In this document: positions 9,456 to 18,157 of the stretch, one piece after another
Position numbering within the stretch: position 1 is the first letter of the stretch
Layout: each line of letters begins with the position of its first letter
DNA from: Clostridia bacterium
GTDB taxonomy: Bacteria > Bacillota > Clostridia > Christensenellales > CAAEEZ01
DNA: 64,000 nt
Direction: 5' to 3'
Assembly: GCA_900755035.1 (NCBI GenBank)
Contig: CAAEEZ010000017.1
Coordinates: forward strand, 310,001 to 374,000
The notes under the pieces: model-generated
Seen by the model: the letters and a program-made list of their open reading frames with translations, nothing else
What the model was told of the DNA's origin: nothing
Databases searched by the model: none
Program-made: the position numbers and the translations under genes

Positions 9456-10211
9456 ACTACTTTATATTTAGTGTACTACTTTGATTTTTATAAATCAAAT
9501 ATTTTATAAGAAAAAGTACTATATACGTCGCTAGTTACGTTATAAATTTATTAACGTAAGCGTAAAATTTATATTAAATTACTATAAAACTATAAATTTA
9601 AAAACTAATAAATATGCAATTAAAATGAATATTCTACTTGTAATTTTTTCTTAATCTTAAATAGGCGTTGATAAAACCTATTACTTTAACGCTATTTTTT
9701 TTAAGCAGTCTAAGACGTAAAATTATTAGAAAAAAACCTAACGAAATCAAAGCCGTTTTCTATTTTCATTTTAATTTACATAAAATAAAATTATTGCTAT
9801 TTATTTTGAAAAAAAACCAAAATTGAATTATTTTCACAAGCATTTTAATGCTTACAAGAACAGTATACGCAAATTTTTTTAGAAAAAATTTATATATAAT
9901 AAAAAACTATCAAAAATACAAAATTTTTCATATTCTATATGCTTTTTACTAATTAAGTATGATCTTATTCGTTTCTTAAAAAATTTTTTATTGCTAAAAA
10001 AATAATCTTAAATTAAAATTAAAAAAATTTGCAATACCTACTATCTACTACTATCATAGCGTTTTTAATTTTTAACAAATTGAATTTTATCAAAATTTTA
10101 AGATCAATTTTTATGTTTATATTTAATAAATTAGCGTATTTTATGGTTTATAATTTATAAAAATACACCATATTATTTGTATATAATTAAGAATATAGTG
10201 TAGAGGTTATT
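9456..10211. other. Long AT-rich intergenic region between divergent MATE and XRE genes
   Basis: About 750 bases of very AT-rich sequence with many homopolymer runs. A small hairpin, TTTGATTT / AAATCAAA, lies at 9480-9499. No open frame with a ribosome site, no tRNA and no recognisable riboswitch core was found. A TATAAT at 10182-10187 is well placed for the XRE gene but lacks a clear -35. Confidence 0.5.
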
Positions 10212-10547
10212 ATGAACAACTTAAAAGAATTACGACTACAAAAAGGCCTAAGGCAAATAGATATTGCTAAAGATTTTAATATAGCAAAAAGCACGTATTG
10301 TTGCTACGAAAAAGGAATTAACGAACCAGATATTAAAACGCTTATTAAACTAGCCGACTATTTCGATTGCTCTATCGACTATCTTTTAGGTAGAGAAAAC
10401 GAGGACGGCACTATTTACATTAGAGGTTACGACCTTTCAAAAGAGGAAACCTTCCTAATCGACTCTATACGCAAAATGGATTCAGTCGATAAGGAACTTA
10501 TTTACAAAATCGTAGAAAGGACTAGCAAATCTCAAAATTCGTTATAA
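10212..10547 (+). CDS. XRE-family helix-turn-helix regulator
   Basis: A 111-residue cytoplasmic DNA-binding protein. The Cro/CI-type HTH covers about residues 3-58 (LKELRLQKGLRQIDIAKDF, then the recognition helix around STYCCYEKG, ending in the common DYLLGRE). The C-terminal 45 residues are charged and probably mediate dimerisation. GAGG lies 6 bases before the ATG. It stands alone between long spacers and its target is not evident. The similar protein at 28980 shares the layout, but the two are clearly different genes. Confidence 0.88.
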   Translation: MNNLKELRLQKGLRQIDIAKDFNIAKSTYCCYEKGINEPDIKTLIKLADYFDCSIDYLLGRENEDGTIYIRGYDLSKEETFLIDSIRKMDSVDKELIYKIVERTSKSQNSL

Positions 10548-10567
10548 TTTAATAAATACGTTATATG

Positions 10568-10597
10568 AAAGCGCGCTAAATTACGGCGTGCTTTATT
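10568..10597 (+). terminator. Weak terminator-like hairpin after the XRE gene
   Basis: A 9-bp stem AAAGCGCGC / GCGTGCTTT (one G-T pair) with a 9-base loop and only a short T stretch, 20 bases after the stop. Confidence 0.45.
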
Positions 10598-10708
10598 AGT
10601 GCGTAAATATAGCGGTTTTAGTTCAAAATTCGCTCATTTTGACCATTTATAGTTTGCACGCGAAATATACTTATCAAAACAAAATTCAGCCCACAAACGC
10701 AATCATCG

Positions 10709-10740
10709 CAAAAAAAGAACGCCCGTTAGGACGTTCTTAT
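10709..10740 (-). terminator. Terminator of the hexuronide operon
   Basis: On the minus strand AAGAACG pairs with CGTTCTT, extended by inner CC/GG pairs, followed by eight T. It lies just downstream of the last operon gene. Confidence 0.85.
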
Positions 10741-10753
10741 ATCATTATTTTAT

Positions 10754-12367
10754 TTAATTCGTTTTTTCGTCGTTTTCTTCTTTTGTATCTTCATCAACAG
10801 GCTCGTCGCTTGTCTTTTCTTCTTCGTCTTTTATTTCGATTTCGCCTTCTTTTTTTGACATTATTTCTTCTATTTCCTCTGCTCTTTCGTCGTAAACGAA
10901 TATTTCGTTATCAACGGCTTCAGTAGCAATAGCAACTTTTTCATCTTCGTTTAGACTTTCTAATTCGTTTTTGTGTTTTTCACGAAGATAAGCAGTATTG
11001 CTTTCTACTTTCTTCTTATTTAGATTATAGATAAATAGTAGCGACAAGAATACTAGAATGAAACCAACTAACGGAAGTGTGATAGACAATTTCAGTAGTC
11101 CGTTACCACTAGCCTCCCAAGTACTGCTATCAGCCGAATTATATCCAACCCAAGTAGTGCAAAGAGCAACGAAAGAAGAACCGATACCTTGTGCTACCTT
11201 TCTAGCAAAAGAGTAAGTAGCGTACACGCTTGCTTCCTCACGTTTTCCCGTTTTAACTTCCTGCTCGTCTACGCAGTCTGCTACCATTGACCAGGTTGCT
11301 AGCATAAACGGAGCTGCTGCAAGCATAGATATTGCAAGTAGCGCAGCAAAAGTCCACATTCCCACTGCGTTTTGAGGGAACGGAATAATTAGCATAATAA
11401 TTAAAATCACGATAGATAAGATATTAGGCCAAGTAGATATTTCCTTTTTACCAAACTTTTTGCTTAGTTTACCCATAAACGGTATTACGAATACCATAGG
11501 AATCATCATTATTATACCAACTACACCGGACTTACTTGCATCTTTGAAGTAAATTTGACATACAAGTGGCAACAATACCGAGTACGACATAATAAATACG
11601 AGTTGTGCAAAGGACGCTACGCTCATACCCATAGCGGCTCTGTTTTGGAAAAAGCCTTTAAGCGTCTTGAAATAGTTCGTCTTTTCCTTCGGCTTATTTA
11701 TTATATTACGCTCTTTTGTTAGACCTACCGTTATCATAAAGCATATAATACCTACGATACCACACGCAAGCGCTATCCATATAAATCTTTCCGGTAATAG
11801 CGGTTGTATACCTTGGCTATCCTTTTCTCCGTAAACTAGCATAGGTACGAATACCATAATTGGAATAGTAGCTAGTCCTGCGCCTATACTACGCAAAGAA
11901 GATAGACTTGCTCTTTGACCGGCGTCGTCCGTTAAAGATGCGTTTAGCGAGCCGTAAGGTACGTTAGCAGCAGTGTACGCTACCGACCACAAACAGTAGA
12001 TAATTAAACAGTATGCAAATCTACCCCAATAAGATATGCCTCTAATATCTATAAACAACAATAGCGTAGTAAATGCTATTGCAAAAGACGCAAAGAATAT
12101 CCACGGACGGTATTTACCGTATTTAGACGGTCTTCTAGCATCTACCATTGCTCCAATAATCGGGTCGTTAATAGCATCGAAAACCTTACTAACGATTACT
12201 ATTATCGACCAATGCGCCATAGTTAGACCAAGACCTTGCGTGACGAAAAGCATAAGCCAACTAGATAGTAGTTGGAAACTCATATTACAACCAAAGTCGC
12301 CAAACATATAGCCTACTTTGTCCCTTGTACCAAACGGACGTTCAATTTTTTCGTTCGTTTTTCTCAT
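10754..12367 (-). CDS. GPH-family sugar:cation symporter, probably for glucuronides
   Basis: A 537-residue membrane protein of the glycoside-pentoside-hexuronide family (MelB/UidB-like). Visible are the N-terminal KVGYMFGDFG and the conserved FDAINDPIIGAMVDARR followed by GKYRPWI. Twelve helices are followed by about 90 residues of Glu/Asp/Lys-rich hydrophilic tail, longer than usual. It is the last of seven genes in the operon and starts 18 bases after the glycosidase stop (ribosome site GAGGGAG). Genomic context makes a hexuronide or glycoside with a terminal hexuronate the likely substrate, brought in intact for the cytoplasmic GH2 enzyme. Confidence 0.9.
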   Translation of the reverse strand: MRKTNEKIERPFGTRDKVGYMFGDFGCNMSFQLLSSWLMLFVTQGLGLTMAHWSIIVIVSKVFDAINDPIIGAMVDARRPSKYGKYRPWIFFASFAIAFTTLLLFIDIRGISYWGRFAYCLIIYCLWSVAYTAANVPYGSLNASLTDDAGQRASLSSLRSIGAGLATIPIMVFVPMLVYGEKDSQGIQPLLPERFIWIALACGIVGIICFMITVGLTKERNIINKPKEKTNYFKTLKGFFQNRAAMGMSVASFAQLVFIMSYSVLLPLVCQIYFKDASKSGVVGIIMMIPMVFVIPFMGKLSKKFGKKEISTWPNILSIVILIIMLIIPFPQNAVGMWTFAALLAISMLAAAPFMLATWSMVADCVDEQEVKTGKREEASVYATYSFARKVAQGIGSSFVALCTTWVGYNSADSSTWEASGNGLLKLSITLPLVGFILVFLSLLFIYNLNKKKVESNTAYLREKHKNELESLNEDEKVAIATEAVDNEIFVYDERAEEIEEIMSKKEGEIEIKDEEEKTSDEPVDEDTKEENDEKTN

Positions 12368-12385
12368 AATTCTCCCTCTATTTTA

Positions 12386-14638
12386 TTATTTTTTTGGTTT
12401 TGGTATTTTGTTTAGCATTTCGTTTACTTGATATAGAATTTCAGGCGTTATTTTATCCCCTGCCATTCCAGCTATCCTTTCAATACTCATGCTACCTGCT
12501 AGCTTAAACAAGTTGTCGCTTAGTTTTACAGGGCTACCGTCGCCACTCTTACTCATCTCTTCAACCACTTTGTTTGCTAGACTTCTTACTAACTCATCTC
12601 CCTCTTCGGTTGCCATAATGCTAGACAATTTATCACGAACTGAAAAGTATCCCTCAGGATAATTAAATTCATATCTTACGCCGTCCTTTTCAAACCAGTT
12701 ATTTACCATGTTTTCCTCTTTTGGAAGGCTGTATTCTGCTCTTGGCTTTAATACTCTCTTAATTACGCTTTCGTCGCTAACGTTACCACTAACAGCCTTT
12801 ATCTTTGCCTTTGCAAATAACGGCAACTTCACTTCAAATTCAAATACGTATTTGCCCGTTTTTTCTCCTATCTTTTTGCCGTTTACGAAAAGTTCAACTT
12901 TGTCTTGATTTGAATAAACTTTGATTTTAGTAACCTTTTCTGCACGATAAACGTACCTTTTTGAAGTAATATGAACAAACGGCTTATCAGTCCAATAAGC
13001 CTTGTAAATATAGAAACTGTCCTTTTTAGTTTTTCTATCGTAGGTTACAAGACCTTTATTATTCCTTCCCTTAACGCCGCCTTCGTCCCTGCCGTCTACG
13101 CCAAAGTCGAACATATTCCACACGTGCGTTGCCCAAAGATACGGTCTTTCGCTGAATATTTTTAGCATATTTTCGTGATAGTACGCTTGGTATTCCTCGC
13201 TGTAATCCCCTTGTTTTGGATTAGAGGTGTGCCAAGATAAAATCGCTTCGCAACCGTACTCGGACAAGCCTATTGCTTTGTTTGGATAGTTTTTTCTAAA
13301 ATCGTCAAGCCACTCGGCGTTTTGTTTTACCTCCCCTACATACCAACCAAAATAGTGATTGTAGGATATTACGTCAGGAATATCTAGTAGTTTACTACTT
13401 GGCTCTAACATAGTTACGTTTGCCATTACTGTAAATCTCGTTTTGTCCATTTCGTGACAAATATCGTTTAGCGTATTGTGTAGTTGGAATAACGCCGCAC
13501 TTTCACCTGCTATGGTAATTTCGTTGCTTAGTCCCCAACAAACTATTGATGCGTGGTTGTAGTTTTGCGCAACTAATTCTTTCATTTGGCTAATAGCGTT
13601 TTCGTCGCCGTTAGGTAGGTGCGAAGATATATACGGAATTTCAGCCCAAACTACCATACCGTTTTCGTCGGCTAGGTCGTAAAAATATTGGTCGTGTTGA
13701 TAATGCGCAAGCCTTATAGTATTTGCGCCTACTTCCTTAATAAGCGCCATATCTTCTTCGTGCTCTTTTTTGGTGATTGCCCAGCCCATATTTAGTCTGT
13801 CTTGATGACGAGATACGCCGTGCAACGGGTAACGTCTACCGTTTAGAATAAAGCCGTCCTTATCCACCTTAAACGACCTAATACCAAAACGAATTTCTCT
13901 GTAATCTACCACTTCTTCGTCCTTTACCAAAGACGCTTTAAGTACGTACAAATTAGGTGCTTTTACGCCGTCCCATAATTTTGGATTGTTTATAGTAAAT
14001 ACGATTTCTTCACCCACTTTTTTAGTAGTAAAGTCAACGGCTTGGTTATCAAATAGGATTCCGCACCTAATATCAAGCCCTTCACCGTTAGTTACGTAAG
14101 GTACTACGGTAACGGTTGCTTTATCTTTATCTACGATAGGGGTAACGGTGATACCTTCCGTGCCTAGATAGTCAAGGTCGAAACGGCTGTGGTTTGCCTC
14201 GATAAAATACACGTCCCTATATAATCCGCCAAAAAAGGTAAAATCAGCCATTTGAGGATATACCCTATCGTTAGACGAGTTATCACACGATACGCTAATT
14301 ACGTTTTTGCCGTCTTTAAGTAGGCTGGTTACGTTTGCCCTAAACGTAGAGAAACCACCTTCGTGATGAGTAGCAAGTTCGCCGTTTACGAACACTTCGC
14401 ATATAGCGTTTGCGCCTCTAAACTCCAAATAATAATCTTTATCATTTCTTTTAGCAAGGTCTAGTTCCTTTACGTAAAAACAAGTACCCCTAAAATAGTC
14501 ATTACCACCATCTTGTCCGTCCAAATTATTCCAAGTATGTGGTAAATTAACTTTTTCCGGTTTAGCACCTTTAATTAGGTCTAAACTTTGCACGTTTTTG
14601 TAAAAACGCCAATTTTCGTTAATACACGTCGTTTTCAT
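12386..14638 (-). CDS. Glycoside hydrolase family 2 enzyme (beta-glucuronidase or beta-galactosidase)
   Basis: A 750-residue enzyme without signal peptide, hence cytoplasmic. It has a jelly-roll sugar-binding domain (about 1-150), an Ig-like domain (about 160-255), a TIM barrel (about 260-550), then a C-terminal extension. The acid/base is E373 in GLSNEIT and the nucleophile E460 in GLSEYG. Sequence style (GVSRHQDR, RLAHYQHDQYFYDL) is that of GH2 beta-galactosidases. N526-N527-K528 matches the N-x-K pattern that reads the carboxylate in beta-glucuronidases, but related galactosidases can have a similar stretch. The surrounding uronate genes favour glucuronidase. The start at 14638 has GGGAGGA before it; the frame opens further upstream without one. 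Confidence 0.88.
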   Translation of the reverse strand: MKTTCINENWRFYKNVQSLDLIKGAKPEKVNLPHTWNNLDGQDGGNDYFRGTCFYVKELDLAKRNDKDYYLEFRGANAICEVFVNGELATHHEGGFSTFRANVTSLLKDGKNVISVSCDNSSNDRVYPQMADFTFFGGLYRDVYFIEANHSRFDLDYLGTEGITVTPIVDKDKATVTVVPYVTNGEGLDIRCGILFDNQAVDFTTKKVGEEIVFTINNPKLWDGVKAPNLYVLKASLVKDEEVVDYREIRFGIRSFKVDKDGFILNGRRYPLHGVSRHQDRLNMGWAITKKEHEEDMALIKEVGANTIRLAHYQHDQYFYDLADENGMVVWAEIPYISSHLPNGDENAISQMKELVAQNYNHASIVCWGLSNEITIAGESAALFQLHNTLNDICHEMDKTRFTVMANVTMLEPSSKLLDIPDVISYNHYFGWYVGEVKQNAEWLDDFRKNYPNKAIGLSEYGCEAILSWHTSNPKQGDYSEEYQAYYHENMLKIFSERPYLWATHVWNMFDFGVDGRDEGGVKGRNNKGLVTYDRKTKKDSFYIYKAYWTDKPFVHITSKRYVYRAEKVTKIKVYSNQDKVELFVNGKKIGEKTGKYVFEFEVKLPLFAKAKIKAVSGNVSDESVIKRVLKPRAEYSLPKEENMVNNWFEKDGVRYEFNYPEGYFSVRDKLSSIMATEEGDELVRSLANKVVEEMSKSGDGSPVKLSDNLFKLAGSMSIERIAGMAGDKITPEILYQVNEMLNKIPKPKK

Positions 14639-14651
14639 AAGTCCTCCCTTT

Positions 14652-15668
14652 TTATCTTTGTACACGTCCAGAGCCACCGCTCTTTAATAAATTATTTACT
14701 TCGTCAACGGTAATTCTATTAAAATCACCTTCAATCGTGTGCTTTAATGCGCTTGCTGCAACTGCAAACTCAACTGCATCACTACTAGTTTTGCCCGTTG
14801 ATAATGCGTAGATTAAGCCTGCTCCAAAACTATCACCGCCACCTACTCTATCAACTATACGAATAGGATAGGTTTTGCTGAAATGAGCCTCGCCGTCGTA
14901 AAGCATTGCGCCCCAATTATTGTCGCTTGCCGATATGCTCTCCCTTAAAGTGATAGCCACCTTTTCAAAGCCAAACTTCTCGGTAAGTTGTTTTGCCACG
15001 TCTACGTATCCGTCTTTATTTAGTTTTCCACTATTTACGTCGGTATTAGTTGCCTTTATACCAAAAACGTTCTCACTGTCCTCTTCGTTTGCAATACATA
15101 CGTCCACGTATTGCATTAGGTTAGACATAACTTCGTTAGCCTTTTCCTTGCTCCATAGTTTTTTACGATAATTCACGTCGCAACTTACCTTTACGCCAAG
15201 TTTTTTTGCCGTTTTAACAGCGTCTAAGGTAATATCTGCTACGTTATCACTAAGTGCTGGGGTAATACCCGTAAAATGTAGCCAACTTGCGCCGTCTAAA
15301 ATTTTATCCCAATCGAAATCATCTTTTTGCGCAGTGCTAATAGACGAATACGCCCTGTCGTACACCACCTTGCTAGGACGCATAGACGCACCTTTTTCTA
15401 AGTAGTAAACGCCTACTCTATCTCCGCCACGAGCAATTTTATCTACTCCAACGCCAAACTGCCTAACCGACCTAACTGCTGCTTCGCCTATGTCGTGTTT
15501 AGGTAGTTTGGTAACGAACTCGGTATCTAAACCAAACTGAGCAAGCGAAACGGCTACGTTAGCCTCGCCACCGCCAAACGTTGCTTGAAAACGTGGCTCT
15601 TGCAAAAACCTAAGATATCCCTCAGGCGCAAGCCTAAGCATTATTTCACCAAAAGTAACTATTTTCAT
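14652..15668 (-). CDS. kdgK: 2-keto-3-deoxygluconate kinase
   Basis: A 338-residue PfkB-family sugar kinase that phosphorylates KDG to KDPG. It opens with MKIVTFGEIMLRLAPEG, contains the FGGGEANVAVSLAQ substrate region and ends with the PfkB signature DRVGGGDSFGAGL, where the Asp is the catalytic base. The start at 15668 is chosen for GGAGGA 6 bases before it and because it overlaps the aldolase stop by four bases (ATGA). Gene order after eda and uxu genes supports the KDG assignment over fructokinase or ribokinase. Confidence 0.93.
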   Translation of the reverse strand: MKIVTFGEIMLRLAPEGYLRFLQEPRFQATFGGGEANVAVSLAQFGLDTEFVTKLPKHDIGEAAVRSVRQFGVGVDKIARGGDRVGVYYLEKGASMRPSKVVYDRAYSSISTAQKDDFDWDKILDGASWLHFTGITPALSDNVADITLDAVKTAKKLGVKVSCDVNYRKKLWSKEKANEVMSNLMQYVDVCIANEEDSENVFGIKATNTDVNSGKLNKDGYVDVAKQLTEKFGFEKVAITLRESISASDNNWGAMLYDGEAHFSKTYPIRIVDRVGGGDSFGAGLIYALSTGKTSSDAVEFAVAASALKHTIEGDFNRITVDEVNNLLKSGGSGRVQR

Positions 15669-16276
15669 TTCAGTTCCTCCAATCTTTTTACAGCCTCTTT
15701 TGACGTTCTTTCTATATCTTCTAGCGTGCCTTTCATCATCCAACTACCACCGATTGCCCTTACGAATTTTTGGCTTAAAAATTCAAGCATATTGTTTTCG
15801 TCCACGCCACCCGTCGGCACGAATTTTACGTTTACGAACGCAGCCGACAACGCCTTTAACGTTTTAATGCCACCGTACGCACCTGCTGGGAAAAATTTAA
15901 GGGTGGTAAAACCTAAGGATATAGCCTTTATAATTTCGCTAGGCGTTACTACGCCCGGTAAATAGGCAATATCGTTGTCCTTGCACACTTTTGCAACTTC
16001 TTCGCTAAGCCCAGGCGATACGATAAATTTTGCGCCCGCCTCTATTGCCCTTATACATTGGCTCTCGTTTATCACCGTGCCTGCGCCGATTAGCATATCG
16101 TCCATACTTGTTGAGGCAAGCCTAATAGCGTCCTCTGCACAAGCCGTTCTAAAAGTAATTTCAGCCACCTTTATGCCACCCTTACTAAGAGCGTTAAGTT
16201 TTGGCAAAGTTTCGTTTATATCGTTAATAACCACTACGGGTATTATTTTGTTTTCGTCAAAAAAAGAATAGTCCAT
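15665..16276 (-). CDS. eda: 2-keto-3-deoxy-6-phosphogluconate aldolase
   Basis: A 203-residue class I aldolase that splits KDPG into pyruvate and glyceraldehyde-3-phosphate. The Schiff-base lysine is K127 in TTLKFFPA; E39 and R43 in AEITFRT and the phosphate-binding PTGGVD match the KDPG/KHG aldolase family. AGGAGG lies 4-5 bases before the ATG. Its stop overlaps the kdgK start. Length is typical (about 205-215). Confidence 0.94.
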   Translation of the reverse strand: MDYSFFDENKIIPVVVINDINETLPKLNALSKGGIKVAEITFRTACAEDAIRLASTSMDDMLIGAGTVINESQCIRAIEAGAKFIVSPGLSEEVAKVCKDNDIAYLPGVVTPSEIIKAISLGFTTLKFFPAGAYGGIKTLKALSAAFVNVKFVPTGGVDENNMLEFLSQKFVRAIGGSWMMKGTLEDIERTSKEAVKRLEELK

Positions 16277-16284
16277 ACGTCCTC

Positions 16285-17109
16285 CTATACTCCGCTATAA
16301 GCGTTAAATCCACCATCGATAGGTAATACCACACCCGTTATAAAGCCTGCCTTTTCGCTAGACAACAAGAAAAGCGCCCCACCTATTAGTTCGTCTACTT
16401 CGCCAAACCTACCCATAGGCGTAGCGTTTAGTATTTTATTCGTCCTAGCGGTAGGATTGCCGTTTTCGTCGTAAAGCAACCTTCTATTTTGATTGGTTAC
16501 GAAAAATCCCGGTGCTATGGCGTTTACCCTTATTCCAGCCTTAGCAAAGTGTACTGCTAGCCACTCGGTAAAATTGCTTATTCCCGCTTTTGCAGCGCTG
16601 TAAGCAGGTATTTTAGTTAACGGCGTATATGCGTTCATTGACGATATATTTAGTACGCTACAATCCTTTCTTCCAACCATATCGTTTACGAACACTTGCG
16701 TTGGCAAAAAAGTACCCAAAAAGTTTAGGTCGAATACGAACTTTACTCCTTCTTCGCTAAGTTTGAAAAAATCCTTTTCCACAGCCGTTCCGTCGCAATA
16801 TTCGTTATCGGTAGTTGCCTTAGGATTGTTACCGCCTGCGCCGTTTATTAAAATATCGCATAGTCCCAAATCCTTTACTATCTTTTCACGAGATGCCATA
16901 ATAGACGCCTTGTCTAGCACGTTTACTTCGTAGGCTTTCGCTATGCCACCTTCCTTTTCTATTTCGCTAGCAACCTTACTTGCCGAATCTAAATTTAAGT
17001 CAAGTAAAGCGACTTTTGCCCCTTCTTTTGCTATTGCTTTTGCTAGGCAAGCGCATATCACACCGCCTGCGCCCGTTATTACAACGGTTTTTCCTTCTAA
17101 ATCTTTCAT
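16285..17109 (-). CDS. uxuB: D-mannonate oxidoreductase (fructuronate reductase), SDR type
   Basis: A 274-residue short-chain dehydrogenase that reduces D-fructuronate to D-mannonate with NADH. It shows the nucleotide-binding TGAGGVICACLAKA, NGAGG, the catalytic Ser (NISSMNAY) and YSAAK with the catalytic Tyr/Lys. This is the B. subtilis YjmF-type enzyme, unrelated to E. coli UxuB but doing the same step. The start at 17109 is chosen for GAGGTG 5 bases upstream; the longer frame overlaps uxuA without support. It sits between uxuA and eda. An alternative is a KduD-like ketogluconate reductase, but uxaC and uxuA in the same operon argue against it. Confidence 0.88.
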   Translation of the reverse strand: MKDLEGKTVVITGAGGVICACLAKAIAKEGAKVALLDLNLDSASKVASEIEKEGGIAKAYEVNVLDKASIMASREKIVKDLGLCDILINGAGGNNPKATTDNEYCDGTAVEKDFFKLSEEGVKFVFDLNFLGTFLPTQVFVNDMVGRKDCSVLNISSMNAYTPLTKIPAYSAAKAGISNFTEWLAVHFAKAGIRVNAIAPGFFVTNQNRRLLYDENGNPTARTNKILNATPMGRFGEVDELIGGALFLLSSEKAGFITGVVLPIDGGFNAYSGV

Positions 17110-17116
17110 ACACACC

Positions 17117-18157
17117 TCACTTTCTATATTCCAAAGTTTCCCACACACCGTTAAGGTAACTAGCGCCAAGCGCCCTATCGTACAACCCGTATCCAGGCTT
17201 ACCCGTTTCGCCAAAAATCATTCTGCCGTGGTCGGGGCGTAGATATCCGTCAAATCCGTTTTGATGTAATGCGTTCATAATACCCAAAATATCCAAAGAA
17301 CCTGCCGTATTATCGTGCGCGCACTCTTCAAAGCCGTCCTCTACTAGCCTAATATTTCTAACGTGCATAAAATGTATCCTACCCATTTTGCAGTACTTGT
17401 CCACCATTTTTACTAGGTCGTTATCTTTGCTTGCCCCAAGCGAACCCGTACAAAAAGTAAGACCATTGTACTTGCTATCTACTAGGCTTAAAAATCTGTC
17501 GATATTTTTCTCCGACGTAATTATTCTAGGTAGCCCGAAAATAGGCCAAGGTGGGTCGTCGGGATGTATTGCCATTTTCACGTCGCACTCCTCGGCAACG
17601 GGAATAATCGCTTTTAGAAAATACTCCAAGTTTTCCCACAGTTTTTCTTCGTCCACGTCCTTATATGCGTTTAGCAAATCTATTAAATCTTGCCTTTTGT
17701 AACTAGCGTCCCAACCGGGCAAGTTCATATCGTCTTTTATAGGGTCTTTGCCCTCTAACTGTTTGCCGTAATATACTAGCGACGTAGAGCCGTCCACCGC
17801 CTTTTTATCTAGTTCAGTTCTAGTCCAATCGAATACAGGCATAAAATTGTAGCAAATACATTTAACGCCAGCCTTTGCAAGCCTACGAATATTTTCCTTG
17901 TAGTTTTCTATATACGTATCCCTAGTAGGTCTACCAAGTTTTATATCTTCGTGCACGGGCACGCTTTCTATTACTTCCGTCTTTAATCCGTGTCTACCTG
18001 CCTTGCTTACAAGTTTTTCTATACTTTCATTACTCCAAACGTTGCCAACGGGTACGTCGTAAACAGCCGTAACCACGCTGTACATATTTGGTATTTGCCT
18101 AATATAATCTAATTTGATAGGGTCGCTTTCGCCATACCAACGAAAAGTTAATTTCAT
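17117..18157 (-). CDS. uxuA: Mannonate dehydratase
   Basis: A 346-residue TIM-barrel enzyme converting D-mannonate to 2-keto-3-deoxygluconate. The family start FRWYGESDPIKLDYIRQIP is present, as are the metal-site stretches AIHPDDPPWPIFGLPRI, FCTGSLGA, FMHVRN and RPDHGRMI. Length is usual for Gram-positive UxuA. Its start overlaps the uxaC stop by four bases, with GGAGGG before it. Confidence 0.95.
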   Translation of the reverse strand: MKLTFRWYGESDPIKLDYIRQIPNMYSVVTAVYDVPVGNVWSNESIEKLVSKAGRHGLKTEVIESVPVHEDIKLGRPTRDTYIENYKENIRRLAKAGVKCICYNFMPVFDWTRTELDKKAVDGSTSLVYYGKQLEGKDPIKDDMNLPGWDASYKRQDLIDLLNAYKDVDEEKLWENLEYFLKAIIPVAEECDVKMAIHPDDPPWPIFGLPRIITSEKNIDRFLSLVDSKYNGLTFCTGSLGASKDNDLVKMVDKYCKMGRIHFMHVRNIRLVEDGFEECAHDNTAGSLDILGIMNALHQNGFDGYLRPDHGRMIFGETGKPGYGLYDRALGASYLNGVWETLEYRK

